In this document: positions 9,868 through 18,096 of the stretch, piece by piece | How positions within the stretch are numbered: the first letter of the stretch is position 1 | How the letters are laid out: every line of letters begins with the position of its first letter | DNA from: Acidobacteriota bacterium | GTDB lineage: Bacteria; Acidobacteriota; Terriglobia; Bryobacterales; Bryobacteraceae | Direction: 5' to 3' | Length of the DNA stretch: 34,031 nt | Assembly: GCA_016871115.1 (NCBI GenBank) | Contig: VFZP01000016.1 | Span: 1-34,031, forward strand | The notes under the pieces: generated by a model | What the model was told of the DNA's origin: nothing | Databases searched by the model: none | Seen by the model: only the letters and a program-made list of their open reading frames with translations | Program-made: the position numbers and the translations under genes

Positions 9868-12210
9868 TCAGTATACCAAGGCCCGGATGCGGGTAATCAC
9901 CCAGTCGGCGAACTCTTTTTCGTTCACCAAACGCAACGCCACCGGCAGCACACAAACGGGTGGCAACTCGGCATCGCGCGCCGCCAGCGCCCAATCCGCA
10001 GGAAAGTTGGCGGCGTCTTTTTCGGTGGTCCACAGCACGCTGGCGCCAGCCTCACGCGCCTGCGCCGCCAAGCGCCGCACGTCACGCGGATGGTACCGGT
10101 AGTGATCTCGATACTCCACGCGCGCTCGCACATCCATCCCCATTTCGTCCAGTTGATTCCAGAAACTCGCCGGATTGCCGAGCCCGCAAAAGGCGACACC
10201 CGGCCGGGCAGCCGCCACCGGATCGCTCCACGCTCCCGGCTCTAGGCGCGAACGGAAGATGGGCTTACCCGGGGCATACCGGTTCAGCATGCGGACAATG
10301 CCTTCGTAGGTGCGATGCGGGCGGCACCGCGTCAGTACAAACGCATCGGCCCGCGCCAACGCCGTCAGCGGTTCGCGCAACCGGCCGGCGGGCAGGAGCG
10401 CATGCCCGGCGAACGGATCCAGTGTGTCGACAAGGACGATGTCGATGTCGCGCGCCAACCGGGCGTGTTGAAACCCGTCGTCCAGCACAAACACCGACGG
10501 CGCGTGTCCCGCCTCCAGCACCGCACGGCCCGACTCAGCCCGGTTCTTGCCAATGCCCACTGCACCTAGTGCAGACCGCACCAGGAGTTGCGCCTCATCG
10601 CCCGTCTTCTCGGCCGCTACGCGCTCACCCGGAGCCACCACCGTCACACGGTCTTGAGAAATGCGCCCATAGCCGCGCGTCAGAAACGCCGGCGGATGTC
10701 CGTGCGTGCGCAGAAGGTCCGCAAGGCACAACGCAAAAGGTGTCTTGCCCGCGCCGCCCACGCCAATGCCGCCGACGCTGATCACCGCTTGCGGCAGCCG
10801 CTGCTGTCCGCCTAAATCGCGCGCGCGCTTGATTCGTCCTCCCGTGAGCCACAGCCAGGACAGAACCGTCAGCACGGCAGAAGGAAACGCGCGCGGCAGC
10901 GCGAGTTCGTACAACTCCTTGGCCTCGCACACTGCGCGCGCCGTTGCGCCGGTCTTCGCCTGTGCCTGCTGTTGCGCCGCCGCGCCCAGTGCGGCGCGCA
11001 GCTTGTCTTCGGTGATCAACCGCCGCAGGGCCGCTTCCAGCCCCGTGGGCTCAGACACCTCCACACAGGCCGACGCGGCAGCGAAGTCCGCCGCGATCTC
11101 CGGGAAGTTCTCCATGTGCGGCCCGATCACCACCGGCTTGGCGAAAAACGCAGGCTCCAGAATATTGTGCCCGCCGCGCAGGCAAAACGTGCCGCCCACG
11201 AACACCACATCGGCCAGCCGGTACACGCCGGCGAGTTCACCCATCGAGTCCAACAGCAGCACCGGCGCGGTTTCGCCCTCGGCCATCGCCGACCGCCGCG
11301 CATACCGCAACCCCGCGCGCTCCAGCGCCGCCGCCGCCGTGGCGAAGCGCTCGGGCCGCCGCGGCACCAGAATCAGCCGCAGCGAAGGAAAGTCGCGCGC
11401 CAGCCGCTGGTAGGCCGCAATCACCACGTCGTCTTCGTCCGGGTCGCCATCGGCGGCCGGCGGCATCGTGCTCGCGGCCACCCATAGCAGCCCAGGGCGT
11501 CCGCGCTCCAACCAGTCGGCCACGGGCGGGGGCGGCACGGCACGGGCAGCGTCGAAATCGTACTTCAAATTTCCGCCAACCACCACACTCCCGCAGCCGA
11601 GCCGCGCAAACCGCTCGCGCGAAACTTCGGTCTGCGCCAGCACTCGGCTGGCCCACGGCAGCACGCCCGCAAAGAACCACCGCAGCAACTCGTACCGGGG
11701 CATCGCACGGTCGGAGATGCGCCCGTTGACCACCATCAGCCCCGCGCCCGCGCGCCGCGATTCGCGCCAGAGGTTCGGCCAGATCTCGGTTTCAAGCACA
11801 ATCACCAACGCCGGCCGCAATCGCCGCAGCACGCGCCGGACGATCCATACAAAGTCGAAGGGCGCGTAGAAAACCCCATCGGCTAGCCGTACGTCCGCCA
11901 ACCGGCGGTCCGCAATCTCCCGCCCGGCGAGCGTCGCAACGGAGACGAAGATCTTCGTGCCGGGCAGCGTCGCGCGAAGTCCAGCCGCCAGCGGCGCGGC
12001 GGCGATCGCCTCGCCCACGGATACGGCATGAATCCAGATGGCACCCGCAACCGGCTGCCGGAAATGCGCCGGGAGAAACCCGCAGCGCTCGACGAGCGTC
12101 TTTGAATAAGCGCGGTTCCGCGCGCAGCACACTGCCACGTAGGCTAGGATGAATGGAAACGCCAGCCACAGCGCCGCGCGATAAAGGAGATAGATGACTC
12201 GGCTCGGCAA
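9868..12210 (-). CDS. waaA-lpxK: fused Kdo transferase (WaaA/KdtA) - tetraacyldisaccharide 4'-kinase (LpxK)
   Basis: Single open frame. N-half: WIHAVSVGEAIAAAPL, NGRISDRAMPRYELLRWFF, FVGGTF...GGHNILEPAFFAKPVVIGPHMENF (Kdo transferase). C-half: VGGIGVGGAGKTPFALCLADLL, FLTRGYGR, VLDDGFQHARLARDIDIVLVD (LpxK). The ORF-track start at 12654 lies inside the opposite gene. A TTG near 12210 is the best start I can see; the exact start is uncertain. Confidence 0.88.
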   Translation of the reverse strand: MPSRVIYLLYRAALWLAFPFILAYVAVCCARNRAYSKTLVERCGFLPAHFRQPVAGAIWIHAVSVGEAIAAAPLAAGLRATLPGTKIFVSVATLAGREIADRRLADVRLADGVFYAPFDFVWIVRRVLRRLRPALVIVLETEIWPNLWRESRRAGAGLMVVNGRISDRAMPRYELLRWFFAGVLPWASRVLAQTEVSRERFARLGCGSVVVGGNLKYDFDAARAVPPPPVADWLERGRPGLLWVAASTMPPAADGDPDEDDVVIAAYQRLARDFPSLRLILVPRRPERFATAAAALERAGLRYARRSAMAEGETAPVLLLDSMGELAGVYRLADVVFVGGTFCLRGGHNILEPAFFAKPVVIGPHMENFPEIAADFAAASACVEVSEPTGLEAALRRLITEDKLRAALGAAAQQQAQAKTGATARAVCEAKELYELALPRAFPSAVLTVLSWLWLTGGRIKRARDLGGQQRLPQAVISVGGIGVGGAGKTPFALCLADLLRTHGHPPAFLTRGYGRISQDRVTVVAPGERVAAEKTGDEAQLLVRSALGAVGIGKNRAESGRAVLEAGHAPSVFVLDDGFQHARLARDIDIVLVDTLDPFAGHALLPAGRLREPLTALARADAFVLTRCRPHRTYEGIVRMLNRYAPGKPIFRSRLEPGAWSDPVAAARPGVAFCGLGNPASFWNQLDEMGMDVRARVEYRDHYRYHPRDVRRLAAQAREAGASVLWTTEKDAANFPADWALAARDAELPPVCVLPVALRLVNEKEFADWVITRIRALVY

Positions 12211-12802
12211 GAAACTATTGATTCTACCCGCCTGGGCGATGCTGTGCGCATCGGCGGCCGACAAAGACGCTCCGGTGTTCCGCCCGAAGCCCGCCGCCGA
12301 GTATCCCAATTCCACGCGGCAGGAGGGTTTGCGCATGAGCGCCGAGATCTTCGGATCGGCCGAACAAACCAAAGGCGCCTTCGGCAAACTCAACCCCAAC
12401 GAGCATGGCGTGCTGCCCGTGCTGGTGGTGATGCAGAACGACAGCAAAAACGTGATCCGGCTCGAAGGTCTCACAATCGAAGTCATCGACTCGAACAAAG
12501 ACCGCTGGCAAAACATCCCGCCGCTGGAGTTGCCGTACCTCAAGCCGCCCGAGCGCCCCACGGTGAAGGCCTCGCCCATTCCCCCGATTTTCCAGCGCAA
12601 GAAAAAGAACGCGCTCACGGGGATTGAGCTGGACCAGCGCGGCTTTGCCGCCAAGATGCTGCCGCCCGGCGAATCGGCCAGCGGATTTTTCTACTTCCAG
12701 ACGCCCAACGAACCGGGCCTCACGCTCTATCTCACCGGCCTGCGCAACGCCTCTACCGGCCAGGAGTTGTTCTACTTCGAGCTCCCGCTCGACAAGAAGT
12801 AG
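12194..12802 (+). CDS. hypothetical exported protein
   Basis: 202 aa, hydrophobic N-terminus KKLLILPAWAMLCASAADK, AAGGAG RBS just upstream of the ATG. Confidence 0.8.
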   Translation: MTRLGKKLLILPAWAMLCASAADKDAPVFRPKPAAEYPNSTRQEGLRMSAEIFGSAEQTKGAFGKLNPNEHGVLPVLVVMQNDSKNVIRLEGLTIEVIDSNKDRWQNIPPLELPYLKPPERPTVKASPIPPIFQRKKKNALTGIELDQRGFAAKMLPPGESASGFFYFQTPNEPGLTLYLTGLRNASTGQELFYFELPLDKK

Positions 12803-12845
12803 CCACGCTCACTTGCGATATCCTCTTGGACAAGGAGGCGGTCGC

Positions 12846-13343
12846 TTGAAACCCATTGGCGGCTCGGTCGGCGTCACTGGCAAAAACAACTCGCGCGACG
12901 TCATGATCTTCCAGTATTTGTTGAATTACGTGCCTGCGGTGAAAGGCGGCCCCGGCGCCGAACTCGCTGTTGATGGCATATGCGGTCCGCTCACTTGCGC
13001 GGCAATCGGTAAGTTCCAGAAAAAGCAGATTGGCTGGGGCGACGGCTGTGTCGACCCGAACGGCAAGAACATCGCTTCGCTCAACAACTTCGATCCCTAC
13101 CCGGCTCACAATCCGTTCGCCGGCGGCGCAGGAGGGACTGTTGGCGGCAAGCCGGGCAAGAGCGGCACTGGCTTCGGTGTCGGAAAACAAGACTCCGGTG
13201 GCGGACAAGACGATTTTCCCGGCCAGTTCGGCAAGCAAACCGGCTTTGGCGGTGGTGGCTCGGGCGGCGGCAGCAAGCAACCAGGCGGCTCCCCGGGTGG
13301 AGGTTCCTTCCCGTCGAAGTTCGGCGGCAAACAAGGCTGGTGA
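12846..13343 (+). CDS. peptidoglycan-binding-like domain protein with Gly-rich tail
   Basis: TTG start at 12846 preceded by AAGGAGG (about 12832-12838). DVMIFQYLLNYVPAVKGGPGAELAVDGICGPLTCAAIGKFQKKQ resembles PG_binding_1; then a Gly/Ser/Lys-rich tail. The ORF-track start at 12624 is too far upstream. Confidence 0.75.
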   Translation: MKPIGGSVGVTGKNNSRDVMIFQYLLNYVPAVKGGPGAELAVDGICGPLTCAAIGKFQKKQIGWGDGCVDPNGKNIASLNNFDPYPAHNPFAGGAGGTVGGKPGKSGTGFGVGKQDSGGGQDDFPGQFGKQTGFGGGGSGGGSKQPGGSPGGGSFPSKFGGKQGW

Positions 13344-13879
13344 ACCGCGCCATGAACATGAAGAAGATCGCGGCCCCAGTGGGGCAGAATGGCCGTAATC
13401 TCGCAGCCGATGTGATGACCGTTCAGTTCCTGCTGAACTGCGTCCCACCGGGCCGGGGCGGACCGGTCAACGAACTGACGATCGACGGCCTTTGCGGTCC
13501 GCTCACCACGGCCGTCATCGGCAAGTTTCAGCAGTCAAACCTTCGCTTCGCTGACCGGCGGGTGGATCCGGGCGGACGCACGTTGGCCGCACTCCACGGC
13601 TTCGATCCCTTCCCCTCCATGGAAATGCCGGCGCTCATCCGCAGCGGCAAAGCGGGCGGCAAGGGAAAAGGCGGCAAAGCGGGTGGCGGCGGAAAGTCGG
13701 CCAGAGGCGGCCATGTTTTGCATGACCATCCCAGCGGCGCCAAACACTCCGGCAAGAAGTCCTCTGACTTCCCCTCGAAAGGCGCGCCCCAGGACTTTCC
13801 TTTCAAATCGGGCCATGGCAGCCTTGGCGGCAAACACAGCGACCCGTTCCGGCCCGGCGACGGCAAGTTTTCCAGCTAA
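13340..13879 (+). CDS. peptidoglycan-binding-like domain protein with Gly/Lys-rich tail (paralogue of preceding gene)
   Basis: 179 aa; DVMTVQFLLNCVPPGRGGPVNELTIDGLCGPLTTAVIGKFQQSN aligns with the upstream protein; GTGA overlap with the upstream stop; internal ATGs at 13352/13358 are alternative starts. Confidence 0.78.
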   Translation: MNRAMNMKKIAAPVGQNGRNLAADVMTVQFLLNCVPPGRGGPVNELTIDGLCGPLTTAVIGKFQQSNLRFADRRVDPGGRTLAALHGFDPFPSMEMPALIRSGKAGGKGKGGKAGGGGKSARGGHVLHDHPSGAKHSGKKSSDFPSKGAPQDFPFKSGHGSLGGKHSDPFRPGDGKFSS

Positions 13880-14376
13880 TGCCCCGCCAGTTCCGCCTCA
13901 CGAGATTTGTGCGTGAGGTTCTCATACCGGGTGATCCCAACCGGCAGCCGCGGGTCAGCGGCCGTCATGCTCGCTTCAAGCTGCTTCCCGTCCGATCGTC
14001 CATTCACGGATGGGGTTTGGTGGCTGGAGAAGACATCCCCGCGCGTCGCCGCGTGATTGAGTACACCGGCCAAGTCATCTCGAACGAAGGAGCCCGCCGC
14101 CGCATCTGGCGTCCGGTGCTGCATCTGTTTCACCTCGATGAGCACCGCCAACTCGACGGCGGCATCGGCGGCAGCGGCGCGGAACTCGTCAACCACAGTT
14201 GCGAGCCAAGCCTGTACGCGCGCGTCATCCGGCGCCGGCGCATCTACTTCATCAGCCTGCGCCGCATTCGCGCGGGCAAAGAACTCAGCATTGACTACCG
14301 CCTCCGCCCGGACTCGTGGCCCGTGCCGTGCCACTGCGGCGCGCCGTCGTGCCGGGGCGTGATGAATCTACCCTGA
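13879..14376 (+). CDS. SET domain-containing protein-lysine methyltransferase
   Basis: 165 aa; SSIHGWGLVAGEDIPARRRVIEYTGQVIS, ELVNHSCEPSL, GKELSIDYRL, post-SET-like CHCGAPSCRGVMN. TAATG overlap with the upstream gene. Confidence 0.9.
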   Translation: MPRQFRLTRFVREVLIPGDPNRQPRVSGRHARFKLLPVRSSIHGWGLVAGEDIPARRRVIEYTGQVISNEGARRRIWRPVLHLFHLDEHRQLDGGIGGSGAELVNHSCEPSLYARVIRRRRIYFISLRRIRAGKELSIDYRLRPDSWPVPCHCGAPSCRGVMNLP

Positions 14377-14377
14377 T

Positions 14378-14560
14378 ATGAACATCGGCGGCCCCTGGCT
14401 CATCCTCGTCTGGATCGCGCTCATCGCCGTCACCACCCGCTGGCTCTTTCGCGACGCGCGCCAACGCGGCCGCACGCCACTGGCGACGCTCGCCATGCTG
14501 CTCGCTTTCTTTCCTATCGGCCCGCTGATTTGGCTGATGGTGCGCCCGCCCCGACTCTAG
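14378..14560 (+). CDS. small two-TM membrane protein
   Basis: 60 aa; WLILVWIALIAVTTRWLF and LATLAMLLAFFPIGPLIWLMV; starts 1 nt after the SET stop. Confidence 0.65.
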   Translation: MNIGGPWLILVWIALIAVTTRWLFRDARQRGRTPLATLAMLLAFFPIGPLIWLMVRPPRL

Positions 14561-14570
14561 GTCATCAGTC

Positions 14571-16154
14571 CTACGGCAGTGCGAACGTGAAGATCGAATT
14601 CCCCGCCGCGATCGCCACTACCTGCTTGCCCTTGCTTTGATACGTGACCCCGTTCGCGCGGATGATCCCGCCGCAATACTGCCGCCACAACTCCTTGCCC
14701 GTCTCGGCGTCCACGGCGAAGTACGTGCCTTCATCGCTCCCGCCAAACAGCACCTTGCCCGCCGTCGTCAACACGCCCGCCCACGGCTTGGTGTGGAGCT
14801 TGTACTCCCACACGCGCTCGCCGGTCGCCGGGTTCAGCGCGCGGATCGCTCCGTGCCCCGGATCGTCCGGCAGATCGATCAGCGGCACGCTGCCGATGTA
14901 GCGGTTCCCCGGCGTGTGCTCCTGATCGCCCTTGCGATAAATGCTGCGATTCTCCCACGTGGAAAGATAGAGCAGCTTGGTCAGCGGGTTGTAACTGGGC
15001 GAGTACCAATTCGTCGCGCCCTGCACGCCCGGAAAGATCGTCACACCCTCAGGCGTCGGATCGATGTTCGGCAATCGAATCGGCCGCCCGTTCGCATCGA
15101 GCCCCTTCGCCCACGTCTGCGTGGCGAACGGTTTGCCCAGCAGAAACTTGCCAGTCTCGCGATCCAGCACATAGAAGAAACCGTTGCGATGCGCCCAGTA
15201 GACCAGCTTGCGCTCTCGTCCCTGCCACGGCGCCTCCACCAGCACCGGCACCTGCACCGCGTCCCAGTCATGCACGTCATGCGGCACAAACTGGAAGTGC
15301 CATTTCAGCTTGCCCGTGTCGGCGTCGAGCGCAATCGCCGAGTCCTTGTAGAGGTTGTCGCCGGGCCGCACGTCGCCGTTCCAATCGGGCGACGGGTTCC
15401 CCACGCCCCAGATGATCAGATTCTGCGCCGCGTCATAGGAGCCCGTCACCCACGTGGACCCGCCGCCTTGCTTCCACGCGTCGCCCTTCCACGTATCGTG
15501 GCCCGCCTCGCCCGGCCCCGGCACGGTATTGAAGCGCCAGATCCGCTTGCCCGTCGCCGGCTCATACGCGTCCAGCCAGCCGCGAATGCCATACTCGCCG
15601 CCCGCGATGCCGAGGATGATCTTGTCCTTCACCACCAGCGGTGCAACCGTCACCGAATAGCCGTGCGCGTAGTTGGCCACTTCCACGTCCCACAGCACCG
15701 CGCCCGTCTTCGCATCGAGCGCCACCAGATGCGCGTCCACCGTGCCCACAAACACGCGGTTGCCCAGCACGGCCACGCCGCGGTTCACCTGCCCGCAACA
15801 CACATTGATGCGCCCGGGCAATTCGCACCGGTAGCGCCAGAACTGCCGGCCCGTCTCGGCATCGAGCGCCACCACGTTGCTCGGCGGCTCGGTCACGTAC
15901 ATGATGCCGTCCACTACAATAGGCGACGTTTCCACCATGTGCGTGGTGGGCATCTGATGCACCCACTTCACCTTGAGTTGCGGCGCGTTGCCGCGGTTGA
16001 TCTGATCGAGCGTTGAGTAGCGCCAGCCATTGTAGCCGCCCGAGTAGGTCATCCAGTTCGCCGGCTCGCGGTCGGCGCGCAGCAACCGGTCAGAGGTCAC
16101 CTGCGCCAGCAGCGCCGCGGCGGCGGCCATCAGCAAAACAAAACAGCGCAGCAT
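14571..16154 (-). CDS. PQQ-dependent (quinoprotein) dehydrogenase
   Basis: 527 aa, signal peptide, NVCCGQVNRG vicinal Cys pair, repeated ALDAxTG(K/R) beta-propeller motifs, IIWGVGNPSPDWNGDVRPGDNLY. Confidence 0.93.
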   Translation of the reverse strand: MLRCFVLLMAAAAALLAQVTSDRLLRADREPANWMTYSGGYNGWRYSTLDQINRGNAPQLKVKWVHQMPTTHMVETSPIVVDGIMYVTEPPSNVVALDAETGRQFWRYRCELPGRINVCCGQVNRGVAVLGNRVFVGTVDAHLVALDAKTGAVLWDVEVANYAHGYSVTVAPLVVKDKIILGIAGGEYGIRGWLDAYEPATGKRIWRFNTVPGPGEAGHDTWKGDAWKQGGGSTWVTGSYDAAQNLIIWGVGNPSPDWNGDVRPGDNLYKDSAIALDADTGKLKWHFQFVPHDVHDWDAVQVPVLVEAPWQGRERKLVYWAHRNGFFYVLDRETGKFLLGKPFATQTWAKGLDANGRPIRLPNIDPTPEGVTIFPGVQGATNWYSPSYNPLTKLLYLSTWENRSIYRKGDQEHTPGNRYIGSVPLIDLPDDPGHGAIRALNPATGERVWEYKLHTKPWAGVLTTAGKVLFGGSDEGTYFAVDAETGKELWRQYCGGIIRANGVTYQSKGKQVVAIAAGNSIFTFALP

Positions 16155-16660
16155 TAGCGGACACCTCCAGGACGGCGCAATGAACCAAGGTACGCAACCA
16201 GGTTGTCAAGTTCAGCGGCGGGCAGTTTGGCAAACGAAGGCATCTTCGATTTCTTCGCCACGGCGTAGTCGCGCAGTCCCGGCTTCGAGAGCGAGCGTAA
16301 GTTCCCCACGTCGTCAAACAACTGCACCGTGTACGTGTCTTCGTTCATGAGAAACCCGTTCACCGGGCGTCCGTCTTCGCCGCGCGCGGTCACCACCCAG
16401 TAACGCTGCCGCACATCGGCATCGGGATTCGTCATCGCTTCGCGCAAGTGGCGCACGGAGCGCGAACTGCCGATCTGTGTCAGATCCGGCCCGCTCCGCC
16501 CTCCCTGCCCCGCCACGCGATGGCACCCCGCGCAACCGCGCGACGCAAACAACGCCGCCCCGTGCGCCGCGTCGCCTTTCGGCGTCTCACGCTGCGCGAG
16601 CGAACGCAGATACGCCACCACTTGCCATACACGATCGGGCGAGTAGAACAGGCCCGGCAT
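16154..16660 (-). CDS. c-type cytochrome, apparently 5'-truncated
   Basis: CAGCH haem motif plus distal Met (KMPSF). Open frame without ATG/GTG/TTG continues to an in-frame TAG at 16757-16759, reading VPDEALLKNISDGLEGTEMPGLFYSPDRVWQVVAYLRSL. No signal peptide. Confidence 0.7.
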   Translation of the reverse strand: MPGLFYSPDRVWQVVAYLRSLAQRETPKGDAAHGAALFASRGCAGCHRVAGQGGRSGPDLTQIGSSRSVRHLREAMTNPDADVRQRYWVVTARGEDGRPVNGFLMNEDTYTVQLFDDVGNLRSLSKPGLRDYAVAKKSKMPSFAKLPAAELDNLVAYLGSLRRPGGVR

Positions 16661-16764
16661 TTCGGTGCCTTCCAGGCCATCGGAGATGTTCTTCAGCAGC
16701 GCTTCATCAGGGACGCTAGAATTAAATAGTACAGATTCCGCAATCCGGGCCTGCCACTACGCAT

Positions 16765-18075
16765 ATGAAGACCTTTTACCTTGAGACGTTCGGCTGTCAG
16801 ATGAACGCTCACGATTCCGAGAAAGTGGTCGGCACGCTCGTCGGCCAAGGCTACGAACAGGTGGACGAACCAGCCGCCGCTGAACTCGTGCTCTACAACA
16901 CCTGCTCGATTCGCGACAAAGCCGAGCAGAAGGTCTTCCATCGCCTGCAGCAATTCAAGCGCGAGGGTGGCCGCGGCAAGGTGATCGGATTGCTCGGCTG
17001 CGTGGCGCAGCAGGAAGGCGAGAAGATTTTTGAGCGGGCGCCGTTTGTGAACCTGGTGTGCGGTTCGGCGAGCTACAACCGGTTTTCTGAACTCCTGGTA
17101 CAGATCGAAAACGGCGCGCGCCGGGTCACGGGCTTGAGTCTCGACACGCAAGACACGTTTGAAACTCCGCTCACACGGCGCGACAACCCGAACCGTGCGT
17201 TCTTGACGATTATCGAAGGCTGTGACAAGGCGTGCTCCTACTGCGTGGTGCCCTTCACGCGCGGCCCGGAGCGGAGCCGCACTTCACAGAGCGTGCTGCG
17301 CGAGGCGCGCGAGCTCGCCGACATGGGCTATACTGAGATTCAGTTGCTCGGCCAGAACGTCAACAGCTATCGCGACCCGTCGGCCGCGGGCCTCAACTTC
17401 GCGCAATTGCTGAACAAAGTGGGCCAAGTGCCCGGCATCCGCCGCGTGCGCTTCACCACCTCGCACCCGCGTGACTTCACCAAGGACATCATAGACGCCA
17501 TTGATGAGAATCCGGTTCTGTGCAATCACGTCCACCTGCCCGTGCAGTCCGGCTCCAATAGCACGTTGAGCCGCATGCAGCGCCTCTACACTCGCGATGA
17601 GTATCTGCGCCGCATTGAATGGATGAAGAAGTCGTCCCGCAACATCGCCATCACCACCGACATCATCGTCGGCTTTCCCGGCGAGACCGAAGCTGAGTTT
17701 GCCGAAACGCTCGCTTTGATTGACGAGGTGGAGTACGAGTCGATGTTCAGCTTCAAGTACTCGCCGCGCCCGAACACCGCGGCCGTGAAGATGGACGACT
17801 CGCTCGATGAAACCGAGAAGAGCCGCCGCCTGACGATCGTGCAGGAAAAGCAACGCGCCATTCAGATCCGCCGCAACGCCGAGTTGATTGGCTCGCGCGA
17901 AGAGGTGATGATCGAGGGTTTCAACAAAAACACACTCCAATGGATCGGCCGCACCAGCCAGCACCGCACGTTGAACTTCACCGCACTCGAGGATGCTAGC
18001 CTGAAAGTCGGGGAGTACCGGCACGTGCTGGTCACGCGTTCAGGACCCAACTCGCTGGTGGGTGAACTGGCTTAG
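16765..18075 (+). CDS. miaB: tRNA-2-methylthio-N6-dimethylallyladenosine synthase MiaB
   Basis: 436 aa; ETFGCQMNAHDSEKV, NTCSIRDKAEQKV, radical-SAM CDKACSYCVVPFTRGPERSR, TRAM-like C-terminus. Confidence 0.96.
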   Translation: MKTFYLETFGCQMNAHDSEKVVGTLVGQGYEQVDEPAAAELVLYNTCSIRDKAEQKVFHRLQQFKREGGRGKVIGLLGCVAQQEGEKIFERAPFVNLVCGSASYNRFSELLVQIENGARRVTGLSLDTQDTFETPLTRRDNPNRAFLTIIEGCDKACSYCVVPFTRGPERSRTSQSVLREARELADMGYTEIQLLGQNVNSYRDPSAAGLNFAQLLNKVGQVPGIRRVRFTTSHPRDFTKDIIDAIDENPVLCNHVHLPVQSGSNSTLSRMQRLYTRDEYLRRIEWMKKSSRNIAITTDIIVGFPGETEAEFAETLALIDEVEYESMFSFKYSPRPNTAAVKMDDSLDETEKSRRLTIVQEKQRAIQIRRNAELIGSREEVMIEGFNKNTLQWIGRTSQHRTLNFTALEDASLKVGEYRHVLVTRSGPNSLVGELA

Positions 18076-18096
18076 CGGCGGGAGCGGAGGTAAACC

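Noticed and set aside
14637-16016. 459-aa plus-strand ORF antisense to the PQQ dehydrogenase
   Set aside because: Arg/His/Ala/Pro-rich translation with no recognisable motifs; typical shadow ORF opposite a GC-rich gene with strong domain evidence on the other strand.
16693-17151. 152-aa minus-strand ORF spanning the miaB start and upstream region
   Set aside because: Antisense to the well-supported miaB; no domain evidence. The intergenic part is explained by the cytochrome remnant in another frame.
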